Shown: positions 36,701 through 48,868, counted from the stretch's first letter. The stretch is 64,000 nt of DNA from Tetraselmis striata (GCA_006384855.1 VCJN01002928.1:16019-80018), one strand, 5' to 3'. The notes: generated by a model from the sequence alone, not told the origin. Made by a program: numbers and translations.

Positions 36701-37520
36701 GGGCGACGGTCGAACGACGGCGTCCGGCGTCCGGTGCCGGTACAGGCGGCGGGCGTGGCGATTCGCGCCGTGCCCGCCCCGTAGACCTGACGACCGGCCC
36801 GACCTGCGCGGCCTCGTGCGGAATGCTGGCCGCCTGTAGGCGGCTTGTACTGTATTGCTGATCTTGCAGTGCTGCTTTTTTTTTTTTTTTTTGGGTTGGG
36901 TACCGGCCTTTTTGTAATGCACACCAGTGGTCAGCGGCCCGCTTTTACGCGGCTTGCAGATTTAATCTGTTTTACAAAATAATACGTCTCTTTTGAAAAA
37001 TAAATTACTGACAAATCTAACGCTAAAAGCATTATTACCCGGAAAAAACAGTAGTATTACAAGATCAACACTGCAAGCCGGCTAAAAGCGGCCCGCATCC
37101 CGCACGGCCGCACCACGCTCAACCCAAGAGGTAGGGGCACCTCCACAGATCCCCGGCGCGAAGCGCCGCTTAGTATATACGGACATCAATTATTTAACGG
37201 GCCAATCGCTAGCGCCAGCGCGAACGCGGCGTCTGCGAGCGGGATCTGTCCGAACGTATAGCGCCGCCATTCATTGCCCATATATAAACGACGCGGTATC
37301 GCTGCGCTAATCCTCGTACGAGTACCGGTATACCGGTATCTGCGAACGCGCAAACGATCTGTATGCATGCGGACGGGAAAGTCTATGAAAGTGAGGATAA
37401 TAGATAGCGCTTCAGCGAGCGCGGCACATGCGAGCGGGATCTCCCCGAACGCACAGCTTGTTTGCCTCCTCCCTCAGCCCGAATTGGCCACGCTGAATGA
37501 CACAATGGCTTAATCCGTAA
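33730..37520. other. Spacer between the coiled-coil gene and its inverted copy
   Basis: About 3.8 kb without a recognisable host gene. A small plus-strand ORF at 34466-34726 (86 codons, Cys/Tyr-containing) has no recognisable domain and is not supported. Other contents are a G homopolymer at about 35788-35804, a tccgtcctcc short tandem near 36310, two copies of acggtagtccaagtatgg at about 36563 and 36613, and the inverted-repeat element described separately. Confidence 0.5.
36204..37137. mobile_element. 934-bp non-autonomous element bounded by a perfect 21-bp inverted repeat
   Basis: cccctacctcttgggttg and three more bases at 36204-36224 reappear exactly inverted at 37117-37137. A second inverted pair lies inside: 36934-36959 and 37071-37096, 26 nt with about three mismatches. 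The interior includes a GC-rich part (36650-36840), a T-homopolymer near 36880 and an AT-rich part near 36970-37070, and encodes no transposase. No clear target-site duplication is visible, so the ends may extend further. It may be a MITE-like or foldback element; the superfamily is unknown. Confidence 0.6.
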
Positions 37521-37526
37521 TGAAAC

Positions 37527-37641
37527 TCTGAAATTGTGAGCTCAGCGTGGGTGGCATAACCGTGCTTGATATAAATGTATACATATATACGTAGGCATTA
37601 TGGAGAGCCACATATATGCATATAAAAGGTATAAAACATGC

Positions 37642-37673
<32 letters not shown>

Positions 37674-38619
37674 ATAAATATGATGATGATGTCGTTTTAT
37701 GTAGTATGCCGCCCCCCTTCACTCGTGCCTTCACCTGCACGCCCTATGCTATGAAGCTGCCATGTCCTCAGACAAGGTGGATCTTCGGGGAAGATTGATC
37801 GTTGCGAAAATCGTCGCAAAGATCTTTGCGGATGTCGTGTAAATGTGGTCAATCAAATGCAAGATCATAAAGCTAGGCGAGATAACCACAATCTCACCGA
37901 GGCTTTGTGCGATCCATGGTGCAGGACAGCAGACCCCCCCCCCCCCCACACACACACACACGGCGAGTTCTCAGCACGGCAGCCCCCGCCCAACCCCGAT
38001 GAGCTTGTCTGTCGGCTATCATGTAGGCTTGAGCTGAGTCGGGGCGGCCCTTATCTATGTCTGCAGCTGCCCAGGCTGAGATAGTTGCCGCTGATATCCC
38101 AGGGACGGAGCAGTCCCGGGGGTTCTCCGAGGAGCTGAGCGCCAAGCAAGATGCCCTCGCAGGTGAGGAGGATGGAGCGCAGCCGATTCCGCCGCCCCGC
38201 CGCCCGCCCCGCCCCTGGAAAGGCTCATCCGGAATCCATGCTGCGCGCTGCAGCTGACTCGGTGTGGCCGCCATCCCCATGTGGCTGCAGGCGCCCAGAA
38301 GGAGATCCTTCCGGCCGGCACGTCAGCCATCATAGCGCTTGACGAGCAAACGCGGCGGCACTTCGCAGAGCGGAGCAGCATGCCAGCGGCCCTGGCGGGT
38401 GAGAACAGCACGAGCAGCCCCCCCCCTCGACCACCAAGACCCGCCCGCCTCATTCACGCGCTCCACATCTCAAGTGCATGCGTTCAACCCACGCTGCGGG
38501 CGGCCGCGGCTGACTTGGCGCGTCGTTTTACCCGGGCTGCAGACGCGCAGGCTCAGCTGCTTCAGGCTGGCACTTCGGCCATCAAGAACATCATGGAGAA
38601 CGATACTGATACTGATTAA
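37527..38619 (+). pseudogene. Inverted, internally deleted copy of the exon-array coiled-coil gene
   Basis: From about 37527 the plus strand matches the reverse complement of 33727 downward: promoter-side sequence (gagctcagcgtgggtggcat), a tatg microsatellite, exon 1 (SSDKVDLRGRLIVAKIVAK) and its continuation MWSIKCKIIKLGE. It then jumps to sequence equivalent to about 32300, and then to the modules of 30490-29880 (AAAQAEIVAADIPGTEQ, AGAQKEILPAGTSAI, AADAQAQLLQAGTSAI). Exon 1 has a premature stop and its donor GAG|GTAACC has become GAGATAACC, so the copy should not make the full protein. About 2.8 kb of the parent is missing. The module at 38057-38257 is nearly identical to the parent, so the duplication is not old. 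The tail diverges into NIMENDTDTD and a stop near 38619. Confidence 0.8.
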
Positions 38620-39866
38620 GCGTAGAATAATTTCGTGATGTTTGGTGAAGGACGATTACACGACGGGCGGTGAGCAGGACATCCGCCGCAAACACATCAA
38701 ATTAAACATTTCAAGCGACCATGCGCTGCTGCACGCGGCGGCTCCATTGGGGTCGCCGCGAGTACACAATGCCAATGATGATACATGACGACTACGATGA
38801 CGACATGCTCCGCCTACTGTCTAATATGTCTGATATGCATGCATCAGGTAGTAGGGAGTAGTATCAATCCGGCCGATCGCATCACAGTTCTTGCACACAT
38901 GCGTTCCTCATTGGGTGTTTCGGCCTTGTCACACCCAAACGAAGGTAGAGAGGATCCTGGTGCAGGGTGGGACGCGTGCATGTCGTCGCAGCCATCGCGT
39001 GTTATTGTTTATTGTTGAGGCAAGCTGTCTCGTGCTGCCACAGCCCCCCTCCCCCCTTACCATCTCGCAGCTGTCTGCGTTACCCCTCATGACTGGTCTG
39101 CTGGGGATCACCGACGGCAGGCGCTTCTGTCGTCTTGGCCTGTGCTGGTGGGGCAGCCCCCGCCCCGACATTGCCTTCAGCGGCCTCCTGGTCACACGGC
39201 AGGGCGACCAGCGTTGTGTCAGCCGGCCGGGAGGACAACCAGCCACAGTCACGCCGCCACACCAAAACACTCTTGGTCCTGATCATTGGAATACTCCATC
39301 TGCCCCCCCCCCCCCCCCCCCAATGTCTACTACACTCATGCACAGTAGGTTAGCGGCGTGCAGTGGTGCATCTACACAAAACGTTGCCGACCTGCCGCAA
39401 GCCCTGAGATGACACTTTACCCGCCGTAGGCATGCCGACCCACGGCATTTTTTTGGTGCCGGACTGTGACAGTTGGGACCGTGTTGTGCTGCAACGGCTA
39501 TTCTCCTTCGCCCCCATCTGCTGCCGATTCCCAATCACTAGGTTACTGAAGTACTTGGCGACTGAGGACGGATGTGCCGCTGCGACGCACGTGTGTTCTA
39601 TGTGTTACTATGAACACATCTGTTCTATGTGTTTTACCTGCTAGGCTATACGGTGCCAACGCACCTACAAGGACCCTTATTGCAAGCCTCAGAATGGGCT
39701 TGCATGCTCTTCATTCGCATTAGTGCAGTCTGTATTTCACGTCTGGCAGGCACAGCGGCTTCTTATTCGCGGTGTTGCTATGACCGCGGTGGCGCCCGTA
39801 GGCGAGGAGAGCTGCAGCCAATACTCCTGCTGCGCAAGTGGGTGCCTCATCACGACTATTCCAATG
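38620..39866. other. Convergent intergenic region, no gene seen
   Basis: Only short ORFs of mixed frame and a C homopolymer at 39303-39320. No domain was recognised. It would hold the 3' flank of the large coiled-coil gene. Confidence 0.5.
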
Positions 39867-42800
39867 TCAAAACCAAAAGATCTTATCCTCACGCTCTTGA
39901 TGTAGCAAAACCCTCGCCGGTGTGAGGCAGGTGACGCGCGCTGGCGAAGCACGGGATGCGGACGCTTTAAGCTGGGTGGCAGCATTTGCTGCCGAGCGCG
40001 ATTTCCAGGGGGTCTGGGCGAAGTCACCGAGTGACGTACTGACTTGGTCACTCAAAGACTGCCAGTCAGGGAGTTGGCTAGGCAGGGGGTGCGAAGTTTC
40101 CGCTGAAAGGGGGTCATGCAGTCGGATGGGAGGGGAGGTGAGGGGGTTGGGGCGGAAGGGAGGGCCAAGGGGGGGGGGGGGGGGGGGGGGAGGGGGGGAA
40201 CCTTGGTCTGTGCCCCATCCTCCTGCGCGGCCCACGCTTGCTCCAGCATCACTGAGCGCACCGCTATCTGCGTGTCCCGGTCCTGGATCCTCTCCAGCGC
40301 AGCGGCAATATCCTGCGCCGCCGTGCATCCCCAGCCTCAGCTGCCAAGACCCCAGGGGGAACATGGTGGGCCAGCAGGGAGGCGCAGGGCGGAGAAGAGA
40401 GGGGCGGGGAGGGGAAGGGGGAGGAGGGGGGGGAGGACAGGGAAGGGGTCGCAGCGCACGCACCGCAGTCAGCAGCTCGTTCTCGTGCTGCGCGGCGGCC
40501 AGCAGCGCCTCCGCCTTGGCCCTCGCCACGCCGTGCAGCGCGTCCAGCCTGGGCGATGGCCGCGGCGAGGCGGCGGCGCGCGGCGAGGGCGACTCCGTGG
40601 CGCCCTGTGCGTCCCGCGGCCCCCCTTGCGCCTGCGACATTGCCGCCTCTAGCTTGGCCTGGCGGGCAAAGGGATAGCATCGCAGTGTTAACCATCGGGA
40701 CTATCTATCATAGTCCACTGGTTCTCCCAGCGAACCAGACTTCGGACACTGCGCTAGTACTATTACCATACTGTTACTGATAGTAAAAAGATGAATAGGA
40801 GTACTAATATTAATATTACTATTACCATTACTATTACAATTATCAGTTACAGCCTATCTAATATTAATATTAGTTACACCCCCCTCCCCCCCATTAAACT
40901 CCCCTCCTCCTGCGTTTCGGCTACCTTATTGCTTAGCTGTGGATGCCCAGGGGTTAGTTGCAGGGCTGATACGTGTGTTAGGGACAAACCTCCTATGATC
41001 TACACGTTTCTATGTTGGTTACGTGGCTCATCATCAGGTTGCAGAGGTAAGCCGGTTTACTGTGCTGCACCAGAAGAAAGACCAGCAGCGAGGCGGTACG
41101 GCGTCAGCTGCCGTTCCCCCACCTGCAGCGCCTGGATCTCCGCCTGCGCCGCGACCAGCTTCTCAGCGGTCGCCGCATGCGCGGTCCGCTCCGTGCCGAG
41201 CTCTGTGGAGGCGCTGTCCGCAGCGGCTCGGTCGCGGGCACGGGCCTGTGAGAAAGCGAAAGACGAGGGGGAGGGAACGGGTTTAGGGTTTTAGGATCTT
41301 GCCCTTAATCCCTAAACGCCGGGGGGAAGAGGGGGCAACAGGAAGCGAAAGACGGGTCCTCACCTCCAGCGTGTCCTTGAACTCCTTGTGCTTCCACCAG
41401 TGCCGCAACGCGCCGCCGTCACCCGCTGCCTGCGCTCGAGGGGAGGGGAGGCGGGTATTAGTTCACGCCCACACAAGCCATTCTCTCAGGTGAGGGCTGC
41501 TGCCCATTGGCACAGCTACTGCTCACATAATCGCATCAGGCAGGGCGCATGTGCGGTATGCTTTGCCCCGCTTGCTGCCACAGTGCTGATGGCTCTGATT
41601 TGGTGTATATGGTGCTGTTGATTGTTGGAGCTGAGCGAGAATCTCCACTTCCCAGAAAGTGCCTACTGGGCTCTGCGCTGCTCTACAATTCATGCCGGCT
41701 GCACAGTCGTTATTGCCTACTCCATTAATCTCAAAACACATGTAGGTGTGTGTACCAGCCGCCGCCCTCTTTTCTACCAATGACAGTACCATTGGTCCTG
41801 ACATCATACATCGCAATCATGCATACCAATGCCACGGAGCCCGTTGCAACCTATAAGCTACCTCGTGTCAGGTGGTGCTTGTACGGCGGGAGGGAAAAGC
41901 CAGCCCACACAAAACTCTCTCCCGCAAAACTCTCTCCTGAGCTCAGGGCCCTCCTCGACAAACTCCGCCAGGAACTGGAGACAGAGACGGAGATGTACGC
42001 CGAGGTTGTGTGGGCATGCGGGGGCAATGGGAGACTGGGGAGCGAGCTCGAGGACACCGGTGTCTGGACGCCCTTCTTCGCTGCATCGCAAGACGACAAC
42101 GACAAGGAGGTGGCAACGGAGGTCTTCGGGGGCTACAGCGGGAGGCAGGGGGCGTCCCGCCTGCTCTTCTATCTCACCCAGTACAAATACAATATATACG
42201 ACGACGACTGCTACGGCTGGAATGACTCCAACGACGAGTCCTTGGAGATGGGCCACCCGTCTCAGAAGTGGTCGGTTGCATGGGTCGAGTTTCCAGAGCT
42301 GGATACCTAGTTGGTAGGTGGTGCAGCATGAGCTCGAGCCCAAGGCACTGGCGTGGCGCTGCTTCGGAGCGGCACCCACTACTGCCATAGACGACGTTGG
42401 CTGGACCCTGCACGCAGCATCCTTGGGTTTTGCCTCGTATCTGATGACGATAATTGTCAGAGCAGTGCTGGCATGTCAGCTGATACTTGAAATACCGCCA
42501 CTGACAGCGATATAGTACGGCGACCAGCGCAAAGCTCCACTCCTGTAATAGAATGAATAACTGTAATAGGGTCACAATCTATTTTGTTAAAAGCACAGCA
42601 ACTCATGGGACTCTCCCCTGAGCTGTCATGAAGGCACTCCCGGTATTTGTGTCGTGGATGTAAGCCGAGCACAGCCGGTGTGTGCACATGGCTTAATTTA
42701 ACCAGCACTTCCAAGGCGCCTGCTCATGCCTCAGGTGGAGGCTTTCATGGTTCAGCTGTCTGCATGATGAGGGCAATCATGCCGCCAACACTATAATGCG

Positions 42801-45800
42801 CTGCACTTTGTACACCCAGCAACCACAATCCCAGTACTTCATACGCTGTTTTGTAAACAAATAACTATGAATACGTGTAAGCGGCAACACCGTTCTACTC
42901 TCCCGAAAATCTTCAACACTAATACGTTGAATCCAACAGTGCGCTTTCTACGATGCTCAATCCCACAGTGCCCCTGGCGACGAGTAGATATCACATGGTC
43001 CTAATATCCTCCACAATAATGTGAACAGTGCTTCATGCATGCAGATGCCAAAGAAAGTATCCATACACGCATGCAGCATGCGCTGCAAGAACTCACATTC
43101 CAGGGGCCAGTAGGGGGTGTGTACAGGTTCCCCGGAATGAGTTACCGGGCCAGCGGGCGGGCGGCGTTGCTCGATTATACGATTGCTCGATTATACAATA
43201 CTAGCTCCATGCCGTAATTATCCCCGTAAGTGCGATTTTCTCAATTGTGGTGGTATGGGAGTGCGGCTACTACACACGTACAAGTACGCAAATGCATACA
43301 AAACATGTAGAACAAGATCCGGGTTATGAGTTTACTGGTTTGATTCCTGGCCCCCAGGTTTCTTACTCTGGGTATGAAGGGCCTCTGCATGCTGGTGGGC
43401 AGGCACTTCCAGCATCCATGTCCTGGCAGCAAGACAAGTAAACCTCGTCGGTGGGCTCCGCTATATATTACCAACATATCCGCCATGTACCGCTGCATCC
43501 TGGGTTTCGCCCGTTCCATCATTGATGTTCATGCCGCTCTTGCCCCTCATGATGTATGGCGGGGGAAATGAAGCATGGAAGACTATTTGTAAGCTGCCAG
43601 GCTACCCAATACAAACCTCCAAAAACCTTGCATTTAGTGGGTCCGTCGATGTGGGCATCGTGTACGAGATTGGATTTGATAGTACTTGTACATTACTTGT
43701 ACCGGTGCCGCTGACGAGAGGGCGGACAGTGTTATGGCGGATCATAACAAGGGGGATGTTGCAAATATATGCTGGCCAGGGTGCCGGCAGTAGACACGGA
43801 AGATCTATATAGGACGAGTGCAGCCCCGATTACAAGAACAAACAATTTAAGAACGCGCCATGTCCTTATTGGTCTAATTGCAGACGAATACATCACGGCA
43901 TCATAACGAGAATTTAAAACATTCGCTAGCACCTCATTTCTGAGAGGAAAATTGGGGGTTCTTGTAGTCGGGTCGAAACCCATATACAAATGCATCAGAA
44001 ATATGTTCCGCTTGAACCAATGCTGGAGATGTGAGTGGGGGTGTGAGGGAGTGGGAGGCGGGCCACCTTGAGGTCGTCCAGCGCCTCCTCCGCGCTCCGC
44101 AGCGCCGCCTGCATGTCCTCCGCAGCCGCCTCCGCCTCGCGCGCCTGCGCCGCCGCGATCCCCCGTGCGCGCTCCGCCGCCAGCCGCGCCGCGCGCTCGC
44201 TCACCAGCTGCTCGCCCAGCTGGCGCAGCTCCGCGCGGGTGACCACGCCCGGCAGCCCCGGCGCGGCGCCGCCGCCAGCCAGCATGCGGCGCGCCTGCAC
44301 AGCAAAAGCACCGCACCGCGGCACAGCGTCAAACCAATGCACAGCGTGACAGCAGCTCACCATGGACCATTCGCTCAGCACAGCCGCCCTCTGATATCAG
44401 CCATGTTGCCCCCCAAAAACAGCAGACAACAGCCATGTGATTAGGCAGCCCCGACTTCCGGAAGAGCGGATTCTCGCGGTGCTCCTGCCAAAGTCAGCCA
44501 AAATTTCACCAAATACCAAAGTCCGATGTTTGCAGGCTATGGATACCCCTTTGCCTCACTAATAATTGCCATACCAAATGCTGAATACTCAGGATTCCAC
44601 TGAATTTCCTTCCAACCAGCTGAGGCACACTGTACTTAAAAAGCTCAAACCCACATACTGCACACAGGCCGCTCCCCCCTCTTCCCACCGAGCGAGGCTT
44701 TCCCTCCGGTGCATCAGCAAAGGGATCAGCATGAAGGCCTGAATCCGCACCGGAGTGCGACTGTTGGATTACTGCTGGGTTACTGCTGGAAGGCTTATCT
44801 GAAACAGAGCTACGCCGGAGGTTCAATCCATGCCTGCGATGACTGCAGAGTGACGCCAATTGTTGCTGGAACTGCGGAGGGACAGCGCGTGCGCCTGCCG
44901 CAAGGGGGGGGGGGGGGTCTTGAGTGCCGCGTTTGGCCTGGCGCTCACCTCCTGCATCTCGCCCCGCAGCGCCAGCAGCTCCTGGCCCAGCTCCGCCAGG
45001 CGCGCCGTGGCATCAAACTCCACCTCGCACAAGTCAGTGCGGACCTCGCTCAGCTCCTGGTCCACAAACGTCCAGAGCTCGTGCTCCCACAGCCGGCTTA
45101 GCTCCGCAACGTGCTCCTTCAGGCTGCGCAGCGGAGCCTCCTCATCGGCCGCCGCCACTGCTGCCGTCTTGAGGCCGCCGCCGGGGGAGATGCTGCCATC
45201 TGGCGCAATCCTGACGATGGCTTCGCCCTGGGTGCATCGCACACCATCCACAGAGGGTGGGTGAGGGTGTGGGCGCCGCATCGGGGTAGTGATGTGGGGG
45301 ATACACGACAGGGCAGTGTGGTGGCTGGGTGCTCCCGTACATGCAGGTCAATGTCAGGCGCTGGGACACATTTGGGGACGCCAATGTATTCGTGTGGGCG
45401 GTGGAGGTGAGCAGGAGAGTCCCGGGGCGGGGGGGCGTGGGGGGCTGCACCTGTGCTGCTGCCAGCTCCCGCTGCTGCTGCTGCTGCTGGAAGCGCAGGC
45501 AGGTGGCCGAGGCATGCAGCTTGACGGACAGGTCGCGGATGGCGGCGCGGTAGCCGGCGGTGTCCAGGGCCGCCCGCGCGCGCTCCTCGTCCAGCTTGCA
45601 CTCCAGGGTGGCGGCGCGCTGCTGCGCCGCGGCCAGTTCCGCCTCCATCGCGGCAATCCTGTCCAGCTGGCGCGTGTAGGCGTCGCCAGGGCTGGCCGCC
45701 GGCGCCGCGACAGCGCTGCCGGGGCTTGCCGTTGGGGTCTGCAGGCTGCCGGCGGCGCGGCGCCCCACTGGGCTGCTGCCCTCCGTGGGCGTGTCCCCGC

Positions 45801-46332
45801 CGGACGGTGAGCCCGCCAGCGCCAGCTGGGCAACGACTGGCTGCGCATTGTCCGCCTCCGCCGCTGTTGCCTGTGCCTCTGCCAGGCTGGCCTCCAGGTT
45901 CGCCATGGCGCCCTCCAGCTCGCCCACCCGCGCAGTGGCCTGCTCCAGCTGTGCCACCGTTTGCTCATGCAGGCGCAGGCGGCCCTCCGCCGACGTCCGC
46001 AGCGACTCTTCCCACGTTGCCTTGGCATGCAGCCGCAGCACCTCCGCCTCCAGCTCTGCCGCCGAGCCACGACCCGTGTCCGCCAGCCGTGAGGCCTCGA
46101 GCGCCTCCTTCTCGGCGCGCAGGTTCACCAGCGCCACGCTCTGCCGGGAGACGGTCGCCTCCAGCTCATCAACCAGCCCATGCGCCGCCTCCAGCTCCTC
46201 CTGCAGCTCGCGGTTCTCCTGCCGCAGGGATGCCGTATCCGAAGCACCCGCCCCTGCATGCTCAGCCGCATCGCTCGCGTCTGGCACCTGGGAGTTGACC
46301 ACTATGTCCCCAGCCGCAGAATCGGTGGCCAT
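39867..46332 (-). CDS. Large coiled-coil protein; all proposed introns in phase 0
   Basis: Nine exons give 709 aa: 46332-45451, 45227-44949, 44484-44431, 44294-44067, 41429-41364, 41245-41123, 40658-40464, 40312-40202 and 40058-39867. Every exon is a whole number of codons, so all eight introns are phase 0. Exon 1 (294 codons) begins MATDSAAGDIVV and continues as heptad-rich Ala/Glu/Leu sequence (SLRQENRELQEELEAAHGLV) to a seven-Gln run coded by a CAG tract. Later segments include WEHELWTFVDQELSEVRTDL, ALRHWWKHKEFKDTLE and further coiled coil. No catalytic domain, membrane helix or targeting signal was seen. It may be a cytoskeletal, Golgi or basal-body scaffold, but I cannot assign a family. 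The third donor (GCT|GTTGTC) is the least certain. C-homopolymers lie just inside the donors of introns 2 and 8. Confidence 0.78.
41279..41295. repeat. Interstitial plant-type telomere-like motif
   Basis: gggtttagggttttagg lies in the intron between exons 5 and 6 of the coiled-coil gene. The identical 17-mer occurs at 53100-53116 inside the fossil retrotransposon. TTTAGGG and TTTTAGGG are the telomere units of plants and many green algae. Confidence 0.7.
41750..42310 (+). CDS. Nested single-exon ORF in an intron of the coiled-coil gene, hypothetical
   Basis: A 186-codon frame on the strand opposite its host gene lies wholly within the 2.6-kb intron 4. After an ordinary N-terminus it is acidic and varied in composition (LSPELRALLDKLRQELETET, YNIYDDDCYGWNDSNDE) and ends WVEFPELDT. 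That does not look like a low-complexity artefact, though overlapping frames are also open. Methionines at 41777 and 41819 are alternative starts. The composition (Trp, Tyr, Asp) suggests a soluble globular domain. I do not recognise it. It could be a nested gene, a retrocopy, or chance. Confidence 0.45.
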   Translation: MYQPPPSFLPMTVPLVLTSYIAIMHTNATEPVATYKLPRVRWCLYGGREKPAHTKLSPAKLSPELRALLDKLRQELETETEMYAEVVWACGGNGRLGSELEDTGVWTPFFAASQDDNDKEVATEVFGGYSGRQGASRLLFYLTQYKYNIYDDDCYGWNDSNDESLEMGHPSQKWSVAWVEFPELDT

Positions 46333-47782
46333 GGCTGCTGCCACAGGGGAGCTACGTGGCCGCCCTGCAATGTATCATCCACAAGGACAAGCGACCAGAT
46401 CAGGTCGCGGGTGCCACCATGGCGGCGTACTAGAGCCCGCCTACTGGCGCAGAAATATCTCGCCACGTCCATCAGTATTGACAGCTGATTAGAGTACTAC
46501 GTGGTGAGGAGGGTGACGCGGGAATAAATTGTGGTATGTAAGTGCCTAGCAAGGAGGCTGCGCTGTCGCTAGTGGTGGAGTAGGACTGGCACGTTTAATG
46601 TGCAGGGAGGCGGCCACACACGCGATTGTGTACCCGTTACCGTACCGAGTAAGAACGCGAGGCCGAACTAAGAGACGGACTGTGCCGGAGCTGCGAGGAA
46701 GGGCGGCACGGTCGCGCCGATATGTGGTGTCTCACCGCAACGAGATGCCGAACGTCGCTACGATACCGTCGCGAAGAGACGAGCTCGATTGCCAGGACGG
46801 TGCCGCAAGAAGTGGCAGCACTGGAAGCACTGTGGTCAAACTGTTGCCTGTGCGAGCATACGCGACGGTGGGAATCGCCGATCGGACCTGATCGGAGAAC
46901 GGGGGACTGGGCTCTACAAGCCGCAGCGATGGGCGGGAGGGCAGCTGAATCCTCGCCTAGGATCAGCAGCACGTGGTGCAGTCGATCGAGTGTATTCCGT
47001 ACAGCGTGTTGCTCAGCAGAATTCCTTGCTGCGCGGATGAAGTGATCGCAGCACTGGCGATACTGCGGTGCGAGTCTTCATCCGCCCGCTTGCTGTCGGC
47101 GGCTGGACGGGCAAACGCTGCTGCCATGTACAGGGTGATGCTGCGCTCCACCCCCTCATCGTCGATTGCACACTGTAATATGCGGGCCCGGAATCCTAGA
47201 ATTCCGTGGTAATTACTATTTATATAATACTGTTTTTCTTGACATAAGTGCTTCAACACATACGCGCTAAAAGCAAAACTAAAAGTAATCGTGTCAGGTT
47301 GCTAGCGAAAGAGAGCAGGTAGCGACTATAAGCCTGAAACCAAATATCAGACAGGCTAGGGAGCCAAGGACTAACGAAGAGCCATGAGAACCAGGAAGTC
47401 GCCAAGGAACCAAAGGGTCCAGGGAAACACTGAAATTTACATACTACTCCATTTCTCTTACTGCAATCGTGATGCTGCTGGGCGGCGGCCCGCACGCATA
47501 TCAATACAATTAAGTCGTACGGGTGTATGACGTGATGTATACTTATCCACAAAGGTATGTATGACACTAAGCACGCCGACTTGTCTGCCGACACCCTCGG
47601 AATTTCCGATGCATATGGACGCCCATTATTGGGCTTCATAGAGCATAAGGCTCCCGCAGCGCCACAAATTAGCCGGCACTTTTTTCTCTCTCTCTCTCCC
47701 CCCCCCCCCCCCCCCCCAAGTTATCGGCCAAAACTCAGCCGCGACATGCTCGTCTAGAGTCGTCAATGCAACTCGCACGATA
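46333..47782. other. Intergenic region, no gene seen
   Basis: Upstream flank of the coiled-coil gene. Short ORFs in several frames near 46600-47040 lack recognisable domains. A CT run followed by a C-homopolymer (47685-47717) lies just before the transposase remnant. Confidence 0.5.
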
Positions 47783-48830
47783 ATGGCAACAAGCGCGCCG
47801 CGGTTGCTTGCGGATAAAGAGGCTGCGCCAACAAAGCTGAGGGAGTATGGCGGAAACGTTGCTGAAACGGCGAGGGCGATGGGCCGCAGCGAGAATTTAG
47901 TCCGCCGAAGGACCCCGCGCCATGCGACGGGGAAATGCTGTGGTAACCGGACGCGGCAAGGTAGACCGCGCGTCCTCAGCAACAAGGCTGCATCGGGGGC
48001 GAGGCAAATGGCCGAGGGAAAGGAGGCCGTAGGGGCCGCCACAACTGCTTGCCGACTGAGGGCGCGTGGGCATACGGCAAAGACGATTAACACGACCACT
48101 GTGCGCCGCGCTTTGAAGCGAGGGCGGCCGGAGGGGTTGCAGTTCAAGTCAATGGACAAGAGGCAGCGATGCGCTGCAGTAAGAGTCACGAGCAGCAACG
48201 AGTGGTATGGGTAAAAGATAACGAAAGCTCAGACATGCATAACTACATGTTCGCATTTTCTAAGATATTTCGGCGGCAAAATCTCTCGGGGAGACGGAGG
48301 TGGCAACGCTGCGGCAAACCGGTGAAGCAAAATGTAGTCAAGCATCCAAACCAAGGACATATGTACAGCGCGTGTCTAGCTCGCATGCAGTCATGGGAAC
48401 CATATGGCGCAAAAAGGAATGCAAGACAAACATTATGTGGGCGAGAGACTACTGCAAGATGATTGAAAGTCTATTCGTTCCTGAAGGTGCGCGCCTCCTT
48501 GGCGGGCAAACGTCCGCGGTCTATGAAGACGGCGCCTCTCCGCACAGGGCAAAAATAACGAAGTTGACATGGCAAAAAACCCGCGCACATCACAGTAGTG
48601 GTGCGCGCACCTCCGTGCTCCCCGGATTTGAACCCTATCGAGAATATGTGGAATATAGTTGACGACTTCTGCGGGGAATGAGATCAGGTTTGTGGGCGGC
48701 CGGGCTCACACTACGGGGCCATGTATGTGATGCTATAGAAGCCACTGCGCGCGTGGATGCTTGTTGCAGGTGCGAAGACTTTGTGGATGGGACTTGCATA
48801 TGGCGACCGCGTCCCCATGACCCCCATTTT
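47783..48830 (+). mobile_element. Decayed Tc1/mariner-type DNA transposon (transposase remnant)
   Basis: The first frame (47783-48214) has a helix-turn-helix (YGGNVAETARAMGRSENLVRR) and the GRPRVLS linker typical of Tc1/IS630 transposases. The next part reads DNESSDMHNYMFAFSKIF, resembling the region of the first catalytic Asp. A second open frame (48300-48662) carries EDGASPHRAKITK, the second Asp region. PDLNPIENMWNIV, the third catalytic region, lies just downstream in a shifted frame. At least two frameshifts or stops interrupt it, so it is inactive. Terminal inverted repeats were not found. Confidence 0.8.
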
Positions 48831-48868
48831 GGGTTTATTTCCCCTTAGCTCAAAGGGTGACATGTTGT

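Noticed and set aside
36436-36924. Overlapping ORFs of 113-141 codons on both strands
   Set aside because: They fall within the GC-rich part of the inverted-repeat element and across a homopolymer; several frames are open at once.
45726-46492. Plus-strand ORFs of 190 and 235 codons, Ser/Ala/Pro-rich
   Set aside because: Shadows of coiled-coil exon 1; the Ser/Ala/Arg composition is the complement of a Glu/Ala/Leu-rich frame.
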